This document shows, in pieces, positions 7,987 to 17,594 of a stretch of 64,000 bases of DNA (position 1 is its first letter; each line of letters opens with the position of its first letter). Source of the DNA: Clostridium_F caseinilyticum. GTDB lineage: Bacteria > Bacillota > Clostridia > Clostridiales > Clostridiaceae. The stretch lies in NCBI RefSeq assembly GCF_046127645.1, contig NZ_CP175919.1; one strand, 5' to 3'. The notes beneath the pieces were generated by a model. That model was not told the DNA's origin and did no database searches. It saw only the letters and a program-made list of their open reading frames with translations. A program made the position numbers and the translations under genes.

Positions 7987-9723
7987 CTAAACACTTTTAA
8001 ATATTTTATGTGCTATAACAGAATTTGCATCCTCAAGTTCTGCAAGCTCACCTATAGTAATTATATCATCTGAAAAAAGATTTAAGCTTTCTATATTTCC
8101 AATTTTACTTCCAGCATATATTAATACACTTAAAACTTTAAACTCCTTATCATCTTTCATTTTATTAAATTTATTTATAAAATCTGGATGAGTATAACTG
8201 TGCCCATCTGTTATAAATACTATATCTGCCTTTTTAAACTTAGATTGTTCTATAACTTCTAATGCCTTTTCAAGAGGTGTTTCAAATAAAGTTCCTCCTC
8301 CATCAAATCTTTCTGCTATATCTAATATTTTTTCTGGATCCTTTTTATCTTTTTCTATTATAATAGGTTCTGTAGCATCCTCATTAAACAATATGGCAGC
8401 AAAATTTCTCTTCTGCTGTTGAGCTATTTCAAGTAATGCTATAGCTACAGCCTTGGACCATTTTTCCTTTATGCCCTTCATACTACTAGACATATCTATG
8501 CATATTACCATAGGTCCTTTAGCTTTCAATTTATCTGATTCCAATTCATGCTGTAATAACTGTTTTTGATTAAATTTTCTATAGAATTCTTTTTTAGTTG
8601 TCTTATTTACTAAAAGCATTTTTTCACTTGGAAGAGTATGTATTATATCATTACCTATCTTAACAGATTTAATAGCTACAGCTCCATCTTTATGCTTATT
8701 CTTTTGATCTTTTAATGCACTTTCTTTAAATCTTCCTATTATATCTGATAACTCTTTTAATTTCTTAGATTTTCTTATTCTCTCTAAAGCTCCTACTTTA
8801 TCAGAAAAAGAAATTTTGGAAGATTTATTAGGTTTATCCCCTAAGCCCCAATCCTTTATATAAGATGTGGCCTCTCTAACCTCTTCTTCTGCTTCATTAA
8901 AAGCTTCTGCCATTTCTTTTGATAAATTTTCTATATCATCTTTACTTTTTTCTAATTCATCACTTAATTCTTCATCTAAATTATCTGCTTGTTTTTCCAT
9001 ATTCTCTAATTCTTCATCTATTTGTTGCATTTTATTTTTCATATCTTCTTCATCTAAATCACTAGTATTATCCTTTAAATTTTCTATATTTTCTTCTAAC
9101 TCTTGCTTTTCTTGTGATAAATCTTTTATTCTATCTTCTGCTTCTTGCATCTCTACCAACAAATCAGATAAAGTTTTTTGATTATTATGTTTAGGATTAT
9201 TCCCTTTATTTATAGCTTCTGATTGTTCTCTTTCTTTCTCTTGATCTTTGCTCCATTTTTTTGCTATCTTAACAGCCTTTTTACCTATAATTTCACATCC
9301 TATAGCTGAGTTTATTTCATTCAAACTACAATTTTTTCTTAAATTTCGCAAATCTTCTGTTTGAGCTAAGTTTCTAATTATTCTATTATTAATTATAGAT
9401 GTAGTCTTCATTCTTTCTTCTTTATATATAAATGGTTCATATTTATATAAGAGTAAAAATATATCCTTATATAATTTATCAAATATGGGTAAATACTTCT
9501 TACCTTCCCTTACTAAATTTTGCATAGTAGAAGAAACTTCATATATATCTTCATATATATCTAAATCAAATTCATAATGTTTTACTGATTGCTCTTTTTT
9601 ATATTCTCTTTTCTTTATTCCTAGTATGGAGTCTATATCATCAAAATTATCATTTTTTTCTGTAGAAAGTTTTTCTTCTTCTCTATCTTCTTCAAAAACC
9701 ACCTGGTAATAATTTAATTTCAT
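7987..9723 (-). CDS. VWA-domain protein, MoxR partner (ViaA/CoxE-like)
   Basis: The 578-residue protein has a variable N-terminus and a long acidic coiled-coil (about residues 180-290, rich in E, D, K, Q). The C-terminal von Willebrand A domain (about 400-575) has the MIDAS motif DMSSSM and the later FITDGHS segment. Proteins of this type pair with a MoxR ATPase, as in RavA-ViaA, and are thought to act as chaperones or in metal insertion and remodelling. The MoxR gene is 22 bp upstream. AAAGGAG precedes the ATG. No signal peptide is visible, so it is probably cytoplasmic. Confidence 0.88.
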   Translation of the reverse strand: MKLNYYQVVFEEDREEEKLSTEKNDNFDDIDSILGIKKREYKKEQSVKHYEFDLDIYEDIYEVSSTMQNLVREGKKYLPIFDKLYKDIFLLLYKYEPFIYKEERMKTTSIINNRIIRNLAQTEDLRNLRKNCSLNEINSAIGCEIIGKKAVKIAKKWSKDQEKEREQSEAINKGNNPKHNNQKTLSDLLVEMQEAEDRIKDLSQEKQELEENIENLKDNTSDLDEEDMKNKMQQIDEELENMEKQADNLDEELSDELEKSKDDIENLSKEMAEAFNEAEEEVREATSYIKDWGLGDKPNKSSKISFSDKVGALERIRKSKKLKELSDIIGRFKESALKDQKNKHKDGAVAIKSVKIGNDIIHTLPSEKMLLVNKTTKKEFYRKFNQKQLLQHELESDKLKAKGPMVICIDMSSSMKGIKEKWSKAVAIALLEIAQQQKRNFAAILFNEDATEPIIIEKDKKDPEKILDIAERFDGGGTLFETPLEKALEVIEQSKFKKADIVFITDGHSYTHPDFINKFNKMKDDKEFKVLSVLIYAGSKIGNIESLNLFSDDIITIGELAELEDANSVIAHKIFKSV

Positions 9724-9745
9724 TTAGAGACTCCTTTCAAAATAA

Positions 9746-11074
9746 TTATATATCACTATGTCCTTCGAAATTTAAATCTATACCTAAAACTTCTTTCATT
9801 ATACTTTCATTGTAATCTTCTATATATTTTCTCTTATTAATCATATTTTTTGTATCTTTACCTTTATTTCTGGCTGATTCTATTAATATATTTAATCTTT
9901 TAATAATATTTTCTATACTTACTTTAGCTTCAATTGTAGCTCTAATTTTTTCATCTTTATCTTCTATATAATCTATTTCTTCTTTTATTTCATTAAATTT
10001 TCTAGTATAATCTCTAACTTTATCATCATAAGGATTTATTACTTTTATAATATTAGTTTCTATAATTGTTATATCATCTATGTCATTCCATAATACATTT
10101 TTTAATGCTTCAAGATCCTCTACTATCACATAGTTTCTTCCACATAATAATGCATTTCCCTGAATAACCTTTAAACACTCATTTTTCCTTCTATCCGATA
10201 TAAAAATTCCATCTCTCTCCAGATTATCCATAAGCTTTATAAAATCTAAATATATATCATCCTTAACTTCTATAATTTCTGTTTTCTTTTGTAGAGCATA
10301 AATTTCTTCTAATTTTATTTTTGTATTTACTTTTATTTCATTTTTATTTTTTCTCATATTTATGTAATTTTTGAACATCTTTAACTTATTATCTGTATCT
10401 TTTACATATCCTAAATAATCTCTAAATATTATTCTGTCATATAAGGCATTTAAACTTTCATCATCGGGTATTTCATTACTTGCGCAAAACATACTTACTA
10501 AAGGAACTTTTATAGCTTTTCCATCATTATAAAATATTTTTTCATTAAGAAGTGGTAACAATATATTTAAAGTAGGCTCGTTACTTTTCCATATTTCATC
10601 TATAAACGCAATATGAGCCTCTGGTAATTTGCCACTGGTTTTCCTTAAAAACTTATCCTGTTCCATAGCTTTAATACTGTAAGGTCCTAATATCTCTGCT
10701 GGATCTGAAGTTTTGTTTAATAACCATTGAAAATACCTAGCTCCATCTATTCTTTTACATATATTGTATACTAATAAACTTTTACCAGTCCCTGGGGGAC
10801 CATATAAAAACATATGTTGTCCAATCACTAAAGCTCTTAAAGCATCCTTTATAACTTCTTCACGTTCTACAAAAAAATCATTAAGCTCTTTTTCTATAAG
10901 GTTTATTTTTTTAAGTCCACTTTCATAAAAACTATCTATTTCTTTTGAATCCATTTCTATTGCCAAATTATCCTCAATTTTAATTTCTTCTTTATTGTTA
11001 TTTTTTGCATATTGAGATTTATATTCTTCTTTTTCTAAACTTAGTCCTTCAAAAAAATCATCAAACTCTTGCAT
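9746..11074 (-). CDS. MoxR-family AAA+ ATPase (RavA-like)
   Basis: The 442-residue protein contains Walker A GPPGTGKS (residues 92-99) and Walker B IAFIDEI. A MoxR-type segment SDPAEILGPYSI precedes sensor 1 (FCASNEIP) and an arginine-finger region (LYDRIIFRDYL). The C-terminal 150 residues are charged and helical. It is the first gene of the operon and its ATG is preceded by AGGAGG. With the VWA protein it forms the usual MoxR-VWA pair; the target is unknown. Confidence 0.9.
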   Translation of the reverse strand: MQEFDDFFEGLSLEKEEYKSQYAKNNNKEEIKIEDNLAIEMDSKEIDSFYESGLKKINLIEKELNDFFVEREEVIKDALRALVIGQHMFLYGPPGTGKSLLVYNICKRIDGARYFQWLLNKTSDPAEILGPYSIKAMEQDKFLRKTSGKLPEAHIAFIDEIWKSNEPTLNILLPLLNEKIFYNDGKAIKVPLVSMFCASNEIPDDESLNALYDRIIFRDYLGYVKDTDNKLKMFKNYINMRKNKNEIKVNTKIKLEEIYALQKKTEIIEVKDDIYLDFIKLMDNLERDGIFISDRRKNECLKVIQGNALLCGRNYVIVEDLEALKNVLWNDIDDITIIETNIIKVINPYDDKVRDYTRKFNEIKEEIDYIEDKDEKIRATIEAKVSIENIIKRLNILIESARNKGKDTKNMINKRKYIEDYNESIMKEVLGIDLNFEGHSDI

Positions 11075-11686
11075 TCATTTACCTCCTAGTTATAAGTTTG
11101 TATATATTATAATTCCATATTTATATTTTATATCAATACATTATTCTGTTAAATATTTATTTATATTAAACAATAAAGTTTCATTTTCTATAAACTTTCA
11201 CTTGTATATTACAATAAAAATCCTAGCTATTCAACTCAATTTTAGCAAAATTTCTTTTTTTCTGACTTTTTTACCTAGATTTTGATATTTAAATTTGTCT
11301 AATTAGATTAGAAGGAGTTTTACAAAATTTATAGAACAATATATAATATAATAGCTGTTATAGGTTTAAAATTCTTAAAATTATCCTTTACATAACATTT
11401 CTTATCTATGTAAAGAGATACTTTTTTTAGTGTGTATAAGTGTATGTAATAATTTATAAAATTTAAAAAATTAATCTAAATTTAATTTTTTATTGTCATA
11501 TAAAATTACCCTTTATTATTGTTATTTTTCTTTTTTAAAAGTTAAATTTTTAACCTAACAATAAAAAATTTAATTTTTAAAACTATCACAATACAAACTA
11601 ACAAATTTTTATAATATTATATTTTAATATACAATTATTTAACCCCAATAAATTTTAAAATACATTACATAAGGAGGAAATTTAAA
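11075..11686. other. divergent intergenic region with inverted repeats
   Basis: This 612-bp AT-rich region separates the MoxR operon (minus) from the OCD-like pair (plus) and holds no credible gene. It contains a terminator-like hairpin at 11386-11425. It also has a perfect 13-bp inverted repeat with arms 11484-11496 and 11558-11570, enclosing a smaller GTTAAA/TTTAAC pair (11541-11554). The nested arms could be an operator or an RNA leader structure for the downstream gene. Confidence 0.55.
11386..11425 (+). terminator. hairpin with T-tract in the leader of the OCD-like genes
   Basis: CTTTACATA (11386-11394) pairs with TATGTAAAG (11407-11415), extended by TATC/GATA. Seven T residues follow. 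No plus-strand gene lies upstream, so it may be a leader attenuator or the end of a small transcript. Confidence 0.45.
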
Positions 11687-12760
11687 ATGAGTTTTCAATT
11701 ACCAAAATTTACACCACCAGATTTTACACAAGATTTTCTTGTTAAATCACCAGATGTTAAAATAGGCGAAGTAGAAAAAGATGGAGTAGCTCCTTCAGGA
11801 TTTCATATAACTTCCGTATTACCAGAATATTTTAAGGTTAAAGGAGAATGGGTTTTACCAGTTCAAACATCTTTAGATTGTGTTGCAATAGTTAAAGATG
11901 ATAATACTGTAGAAGTTGTAGAATTTAGAAGTCTTAAAGTTGGAGATAAAGTTATATTAGGAAAATCCATAGATGGAAGCGAAGGTATATATAAGCATAA
12001 TGAAGGATTTGATAATATACCAAAGGTTGGATTCGGAAGATCTGTTGAATCTTCTTTTTCAAAAGACTATAAGGAGTTATATGAAATATTAAAATATGAA
12101 AAAGAAAATAATGGACATATAGTTTGGGTTTTAGGACCTGCTGTTGTATTTGACCATGATACTAGAGTGGCTTTATCAGAACTTGCAGAAAAAGGATTTG
12201 TAAACGCTCTTATGGCTGGTAACGCTATGGCTACTCATGATTTAGAGGGTGGACTTTTAGGTACTGCTTTAGGACAAAACATATATACTCAAGAATCAGT
12301 ACCAATGGGTCACTATAATCACTTAGATCTTATAAATGAAGCTAGAAGAGCTGGCTCTATAGAAGCTTTACTTGCTGAAGGAAATGTTAAAGATGGATTT
12401 ATAAAAGCTTGCGTAGAACATAATATTCCAATAGTTCTTGCAGGATCAATAAGAGATGACGGTCCACTTCCTCCAGTTTATCATAATGTAACTTGTGGAC
12501 TTGATGCTATGAAAGAACAAGCTCAAAAGGCAACTGTTATAATTTGTCTTGCTACAGTTCTTCATTCCGTAGCAACTGCAAATTTAGCTTCATCTTATAA
12601 AGTTGTAGATGGAAATGTTAAACCAGTATATGTTTATTCTATAGATATTGCTGAATATGCAGTTAACCAAGTAGCAGCAGCTAGAGAATATGTAGGAGTT
12701 AAAACAATAGTTACTAACGTTCAAGACTTTGTAGTTAATGTTCAAAAGAACGTTCTTTAA
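11687..12760 (+). CDS. TIGR00300-type ornithine cyclodeaminase-like protein, copy 1
   Basis: The 357-residue protein matches the archaeal/cyanobacterial LOR/SDH-like family that includes archaeal ornithine cyclodeaminase. Matching stretches are WVLGPAVVFDHDT, NALMAGNAMATHDLEGGLLG, VLAGSIRDDGPLP, LATVLHSVATANL and VYSIDIAEYAVNQ. Family members bind NAD and convert ornithine to proline plus ammonia. Activity here is inferred from family only. AAGGAGGAAATTTAAA precedes the ATG. It is followed 70 bp later by a paralogue with a nearly identical first 20 residues. Confidence 0.75.
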   Translation: MSFQLPKFTPPDFTQDFLVKSPDVKIGEVEKDGVAPSGFHITSVLPEYFKVKGEWVLPVQTSLDCVAIVKDDNTVEVVEFRSLKVGDKVILGKSIDGSEGIYKHNEGFDNIPKVGFGRSVESSFSKDYKELYEILKYEKENNGHIVWVLGPAVVFDHDTRVALSELAEKGFVNALMAGNAMATHDLEGGLLGTALGQNIYTQESVPMGHYNHLDLINEARRAGSIEALLAEGNVKDGFIKACVEHNIPIVLAGSIRDDGPLPPVYHNVTCGLDAMKEQAQKATVIICLATVLHSVATANLASSYKVVDGNVKPVYVYSIDIAEYAVNQVAAAREYVGVKTIVTNVQDFVVNVQKNVL

Positions 12761-12830
12761 TATATATTTTACACACTTAATTTTGAAATTTACTAAGATA
12801 CATTAATATATTATTAGGAGGAGATTTTAA

Positions 12831-13916
12831 ATGAGTTTCGAATTACCAAAATTTACGCCACCAGATTTTACACAAGATTTTCTTGTTAAAGCACCGGATT
12901 GTAAAACTGAAGAAGTAGTTATAGAAGGAGTTGCTCCTAGACACTATCACGCTTTATCAATATATCCTGAATATTTTAAAATTAAAGGAAAATGGGTAAT
13001 AGCTAATGAAAGCCGTATGGATACTGTTGCAGTTGTTACACCAGAAGATGGTATAGAAGTTGTAGAATTTAGAAATCTTAAATTAGGAGATAAAGTTGTA
13101 GTAGGAAGAACTGAAGATGCTAGTGAAGGTATATATATGTATGCAGGCGGCTTCGTGGCTAAAGACGGAAATTCAGATACCTTTGCATTTAGAAGTGGTA
13201 GATCAAGAGAAACAGCTTTCTCTAAAGACTATGATGATTTATATGAAATAATGAAATATGAAAAAGAACATAACGGAAAAATCACTTGGGTTCTAGGACC
13301 ATCAATTGCATTAGATGACGAATCAAGAGCAGCTTTTACTTCCCTTGTAGAAAATGGATATGTTAATGCGATTTTATCAGGAAATACTCTTGCAACCTAT
13401 GACTTAGAAAAAGGAATGTTCGGGACAGTTTTAGGACAAGAAACTTTTGAAGCTGAAAATAATGCTCACTATAATTATATGGAAGCTATAAATGAAGCTA
13501 GAAAGGCTGGTTCTTTAGAAGAGCTTATGGCTTCTGGAAAAGTTAAAGATGGTATACTAAAAGCCTGCGTAGAAAAAGATGTTCCTGTAGTACTTGCAGG
13601 TACTATAAGAGATAGACTTACTCTACCTAATGTTTACGATAATGTATATGAAGCTCAAGATGCTATGAGAAAGCATACAAGAAAATCTACAATGCTTATA
13701 TGTTTATCTACAGTACTACATACTATAGCTTCAGGAAATATGACACCATCTTACACAGTAAGAGATGGCGTTGTTAGACCAGTATATATATATTCTATAG
13801 ATATACAAGAGTTCTCAGTTAATAAACTATCAGATAGAGGTACTCTAGAAGTTAAAACTCTAGTTACAAATGCCCAAGATTTTATCAAAAATATAGCTAA
13901 AGCATTAGTTAAGTAA
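12831..13916 (+). CDS. TIGR00300-type ornithine cyclodeaminase-like protein, copy 2
   Basis: The 361-residue protein is a tandem paralogue of the preceding gene, roughly half identical by eye over its length. It keeps the family stretches WVLGPSIALDDES, AILSGNTLATYDLEKGMFG, VLAGTIRD and LSTVLHTIASGNM. It differs where copy 1 has IRDDGPLP (here IRDRLTLP), which changes an otherwise conserved acidic segment. The two proteins may form a heteromer or have different substrates. AGGAGGAGAT precedes the ATG. A strong terminator follows, so the pair is one transcription unit. Confidence 0.75.
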   Translation: MSFELPKFTPPDFTQDFLVKAPDCKTEEVVIEGVAPRHYHALSIYPEYFKIKGKWVIANESRMDTVAVVTPEDGIEVVEFRNLKLGDKVVVGRTEDASEGIYMYAGGFVAKDGNSDTFAFRSGRSRETAFSKDYDDLYEIMKYEKEHNGKITWVLGPSIALDDESRAAFTSLVENGYVNAILSGNTLATYDLEKGMFGTVLGQETFEAENNAHYNYMEAINEARKAGSLEELMASGKVKDGILKACVEKDVPVVLAGTIRDRLTLPNVYDNVYEAQDAMRKHTRKSTMLICLSTVLHTIASGNMTPSYTVRDGVVRPVYIYSIDIQEFSVNKLSDRGTLEVKTLVTNAQDFIKNIAKALVK

Positions 13917-13924
13917 ATTTTTAA

Positions 13925-13974
13925 AATGAGAGTGTCTCAAAATAAAATTAAATCTATTTTGAGACACTCTCATT
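13925..13974 (+). terminator. perfect 20-bp stem terminator
   Basis: Arms 13925-13944 and 13955-13974 are perfectly complementary and a T-rich tract follows. It lies 9 bp after the second OCD-like gene. The inner arm shares TCTCAAAATA with the terminator at 6829-6865. Confidence 0.85.
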
Positions 13975-14142
13975 TTTTATTTTACTTATACACTATATCT
14001 AATGTTTATTATTATTTTGTAAGATAATTTTTTCAAATAATTTCTTATATTCTTATGAATTATTCTATTTTTATAAGTTAGCCTATCCTTTACTTATAAT
14101 TATATATAACCACATAATTTTCATAAAACTAAACTTATTTTA

Positions 14143-14337
14143 TTATTCAACTTCAATAGCTGCTACAGGACAAGAATCCCTTGCTTCTTCAGCTAAATGT
14201 ATCACTTCTTCAGGAACATTCTCATTTTCTACTATAACATGAGCTTTTCCATCATCTTTCATTTCAAATACCTCGCTACATATAGTAGGACATAATCCAC
14301 ATCCAACACATGTATCTTTATCTACATAAGCTTTCAT
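14143..14337 (-). CDS. small [4Fe-4S] ferredoxin
   Basis: The 64-residue protein has cysteines at 10, 13, 16 and 56, with CP after the last, which is enough for one [4Fe-4S] cluster. An extra Cys20 sits where a second site or disulfide occurs in related ferredoxins. It is acidic, as expected for an electron carrier. It is transcribed alone, divergently from the activase locus starting at 14580, and could supply electrons to it; that link is inference. Confidence 0.92.
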   Translation of the reverse strand: MKAYVDKDTCVGCGLCPTICSEVFEMKDDGKAHVIVENENVPEEVIHLAEEARDSCPVAAIEVE

Positions 14338-14579
14338 AAGTATCCTAGTTTAATTAAAAACTAGAATTTTTCACCTACCCTTCAAAATTTATATTAGTAT
14401 CATTTAGTAATCACCTTTTATCCTAAATTTTTTAGTAAATTTTATTAATTATTATATTCTTAATAAAGGCTTAAATATATTCTTTGCAAATGAAAAAATA
14501 TTATTACTATGTATAATGAATAGTTAATATATATTTGTCAATAATTTAAAAAGAATTATAAATTAAAGGAGTAAAATTT

Positions 14580-15473
14580 ATGAAAGTAGGAATACCTAAA
14601 GGGTTGCTTTATTGTAAATATAATATATTTTTTCACAGTTTTTTTGAAGAATTAGGTGCTGAAATTATAACTTCTTCAAATACTAATAAAAATATATTAA
14701 ATAATGGAGTAAAGCTTTCTGTAGATGAAGCTTGTCTTCCTATGAAAATTTTTCATGGACATGTATTCTCTATTAAAGATAAATGCGATATTATATTACT
14801 TCCTAGAATAATGCAAATAGAAAAAAATAAATATATATGTCCTAAGTTTTGCGGTTTGCCAGAAATGGTTATAAATAATATTCCTAATATGCCCAAAACT
14901 ATTACATATCCAATCTACTATCACTCAAAATATAACCTTAAAAATTGGGCTTTAAAGGCTGGACTAAATATAACTAAAAATATTCCTAAAATATTAAAGT
15001 CTTATAACATAGCTATAAGAAATCAAGAAAAATATGATACAGGTATAAATATATTATCATCTAATTTGAATATAGCACTATTAGGTCATCCTTATAATGT
15101 TTATGATAATTATGTAAATATGAATGTAGTAAATGTTCTCAGAAATTTAAATATAGGTATAATAACTGAAGAATTTGTAAGTGAAGATAATAAAAATAAA
15201 TATGTAAACGAATTATTCAAAAAACCTTTCTGGAGTTTTGCAAAAAATTCTTATGGAGCTGCTGCTTATTTAGGTAGTAAACATAAGGTAGATGGAATTA
15301 TATATATATCTTCTTTTGGTTGTGGAATAGACTCTATAGTAATAGATCTTATAAAAAATAAATTAAAAAATTTTCCTATATTAATTCTAAAAGTGGATGA
15401 ACAAACAGGAGAAGCAGGCTTTTACACTAGAATCGAGGCCTTTACAGATATGTTAGAAAGGAAGTGTATTTAA
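14580..15473 (+). CDS. 2-hydroxyacyl-CoA dehydratase / DUF2229-type protein, first component
   Basis: The 297-residue protein begins MKVGIPKGLLYCKY, the usual start of the DUF2229 part of CoA-enzyme activase proteins. It has conserved cysteines in DEACLPMK, ICPKFCGLPE and SSFGCGID, and ends with VDEQTGEAGFYTRIEAF, also found in the next gene. It probably holds an iron-sulfur cluster. It is the first of three overlapping or adjacent genes that in many bacteria are fused into one very long protein. The substrate is unknown. AAAGGAG supports the start. Confidence 0.75.
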   Translation: MKVGIPKGLLYCKYNIFFHSFFEELGAEIITSSNTNKNILNNGVKLSVDEACLPMKIFHGHVFSIKDKCDIILLPRIMQIEKNKYICPKFCGLPEMVINNIPNMPKTITYPIYYHSKYNLKNWALKAGLNITKNIPKILKSYNIAIRNQEKYDTGINILSSNLNIALLGHPYNVYDNYVNMNVVNVLRNLNIGIITEEFVSEDNKNKYVNELFKKPFWSFAKNSYGAAAYLGSKHKVDGIIYISSFGCGIDSIVIDLIKNKLKNFPILILKVDEQTGEAGFYTRIEAFTDMLERKCI

Positions 15474-15474
15474 A

Positions 15475-16572
15475 TTGAAAGTTACCTTCCCACATCTAGG
15501 TAATAGCTGCTATGCGGCTAAAGCAATTTTTGATACTTTAGGTATTGACTACATAATTCCTAAAGCAAGTAATAAAAAAGCCTTAGAACTAGGTTCACTT
15601 TATTCACCAGATGAAATATGTCTTCCTTTTAAAATAATGATTGGAAATTATATTCAAAGTATAAAAGAAGGTGCAGATACCATTGTAATAGCAGGTAGTT
15701 GTGGTCCTTGTAGATTTGGAGAATATTGTGAACTTCAAATGAATACCTTAAAAAAATTAGGTTATAATCTAGACTTTATAGTTATAGACTCCCCTAAAGA
15801 TATAGGTAAAGATGAATTTTTAAAAAGAATAAATAAAATAGCAATTCATAGTAATACAAATTCCAGGAAAAAATTTGCTTCATTAATATATGGTTTAAAA
15901 ATAATAAATTTAATGGATTCCTTAGATAAAAAAGCAAGAATGAAAGCTGGTTACGAAATAAATAATGGAGACTGCAAAAAAATTCTTTGGGATTGCAAAA
16001 ATGAAATTTTAAATTGCAGAACTGCAAAAGAGATGATTGACTTAGTAAATAATTATCATAAAAAATTGAAAGAAGTACCCATTGACAAATCAAAAAATCC
16101 ATTAAAAATAGCTATAATAGGAGAAATTTATACTATAATTGAACCTTTTTCAAATCTTTATATTGAAGATAAATTAATGGATTATGGTGTTTGTACTTCT
16201 AAAGTTCTATACCCTAGCTGGTGGGTGAAAAATACCGCTCTATCCCCTTTTAATTTAGATTGCCTTTCATTAAAAAAAGCTTCCAAAAAATATTTATCCT
16301 TAAGTATAGGTGGATATGGAAGAGAATGCATTGGTGAAGCTGTTCTTGCTAAAAAAAATGGATTTCATGGAGCTATTCAAATTTTTCCTTTAGGATGTAT
16401 GCCAGAGATTGTTTCTAAATCTATACTTCCTACTATATCCAAAAATGAAAACTTCCCTATTATGTCTCTTGTGGTAGATGAAATGACAGGAGAAGCAGGA
16501 TATTCAACTCGTATAGAAGCTTTTTTAGATTTATTAGAAAGGAGAGAAGAAAATGTATTATATGGGAATTGA
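15475..16572 (+). CDS. 2-hydroxyacyl-CoA dehydratase / DUF2229-type protein, second component
   Basis: The start is TTG at 15475, one base after the previous stop, with AAGGAAG upstream. The 365-residue protein has cysteines in SPDEICLPFK, SCGPCRFGEYC and FPLGCMPEIV. It also has the VDEMTGEAGYSTRIEAFLDLLE ending shared with its neighbour; the two genes look like ancient duplicates. It probably binds an FeS cluster and works with the activase downstream. A role like the double-cubane cluster proteins is possible. The substrate is unknown. Confidence 0.75.
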   Translation: MKVTFPHLGNSCYAAKAIFDTLGIDYIIPKASNKKALELGSLYSPDEICLPFKIMIGNYIQSIKEGADTIVIAGSCGPCRFGEYCELQMNTLKKLGYNLDFIVIDSPKDIGKDEFLKRINKIAIHSNTNSRKKFASLIYGLKIINLMDSLDKKARMKAGYEINNGDCKKILWDCKNEILNCRTAKEMIDLVNNYHKKLKEVPIDKSKNPLKIAIIGEIYTIIEPFSNLYIEDKLMDYGVCTSKVLYPSWWVKNTALSPFNLDCLSLKKASKKYLSLSIGGYGRECIGEAVLAKKNGFHGAIQIFPLGCMPEIVSKSILPTISKNENFPIMSLVVDEMTGEAGYSTRIEAFLDLLERREENVLYGN

Positions 16573-17527
16573 TATAGGTTCTGTAAGTACAGATATTGTA
16601 ATTATTGATGAAAATTCAAATGTTATTGATTCTTTGTATTTAAGAACCAAAGGAAACCCTATAAAAACTATACAAGAAGGCTTTAAAATATTAAGTAATA
16701 AATATGATAGCAAACAAATAGGTGCTGTAGGTACTACTGGTAGTGGAAGAATTATAGGTTCTTATTTAATAGGTGCTGATGCAGTAAAAAATGAAATAAC
16801 TGCTCATGCTATAGCTTCCTTAAATTTAGATAAAAATGTTAAAACAATAATAGAGATAGGTGGCCAAGATTCTAAAATAATACTGCTAAGGAATGGTATA
16901 GTTACAGATTTTGCTATGAATACTGTATGCGCTGCTGGAACAGGCTCTTTTCTAGACAGACAAGCAGAAAGATTAGGTATCCCTATAGAAAATCTAGGGG
17001 ATTATTCCTTAAGAGCAACTTCTTCTGTAAGAATTGCTGGAAGATGTGCTGTTTTTGCTGAATCAGATATGATACATAAACAACAACTAGGTTGCACTAG
17101 AGAAAGTATAATAAGAGGACTTTGTGATGCACTTGTTAGAAATTATTTAAATAATGTTGGGAAAGGCAAAGAAATTCTTCCTAAAATATTTTTTCAAGGT
17201 GGTGTAGCTTCTAACAAAGGAATTAAAGATTCTTTTGAAAGAGCTCTAGGATATGAAATAATTGTACCTAGTCATCATAAAATAATGGGATCTATAGGAG
17301 TAGCTTTAATAGCCAAAAATAATTTAGAAAAATCAAATTCTACTACAAATTTTAGAGGTTTTCATATATATGATAAAAATTTTATTTCTAAAACTTTCGA
17401 ATGTAATGGTTGTCCTAACGCTTGTGAAGTAGTAAAAATATTGGATAATAATGTTACATTAGGCTCTTTCGGTGATAGATGTGGCAAATGGAGTAATAAT
17501 TTAGAATATAGAAAAACATCTTCTTAA
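16553..17527 (+). CDS. BadF/BadG/BcrA/BcrD-family ATPase activase (HgdC-like)
   Basis: The 324-residue protein has the ASKHA ATPase signatures MGIDIGSVSTDIVIID, IIEIGGQDSKII and FQGGVASNKGI. The cluster-binding segments VCAAGTGSFLD and RCAVFAESD are those of HgdC. Such activases are [4Fe-4S] dimers that drive low-potential electron transfer with ATP. The C-terminal tail adds CNGCPNAC and a later Cys, as in the long fused homologues. The start overlaps the preceding gene by 20 bp; AAGGAG sits eight bases before this ATG. The three genes form a translationally coupled operon. Confidence 0.88.
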   Translation: MYYMGIDIGSVSTDIVIIDENSNVIDSLYLRTKGNPIKTIQEGFKILSNKYDSKQIGAVGTTGSGRIIGSYLIGADAVKNEITAHAIASLNLDKNVKTIIEIGGQDSKIILLRNGIVTDFAMNTVCAAGTGSFLDRQAERLGIPIENLGDYSLRATSSVRIAGRCAVFAESDMIHKQQLGCTRESIIRGLCDALVRNYLNNVGKGKEILPKIFFQGGVASNKGIKDSFERALGYEIIVPSHHKIMGSIGVALIAKNNLEKSNSTTNFRGFHIYDKNFISKTFECNGCPNACEVVKILDNNVTLGSFGDRCGKWSNNLEYRKTSS

Positions 17528-17539
17528 AACAAAAATATA

Positions 17540-17578
17540 AAAACAACAGAGTATAAAAAATAATATCTCTGTTGTTTT
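17540..17578. terminator. bidirectional terminator between convergent genes
   Basis: The 12-bp arms AAAACAACAGAG (17540-17551) and CTCTGTTGTTTT (17567-17578) are perfectly complementary. They separate the activase operon from the convergent sigma-54 activator gene. Confidence 0.8.
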
Positions 17579-17594
17579 AATATGTTTCATTAAA

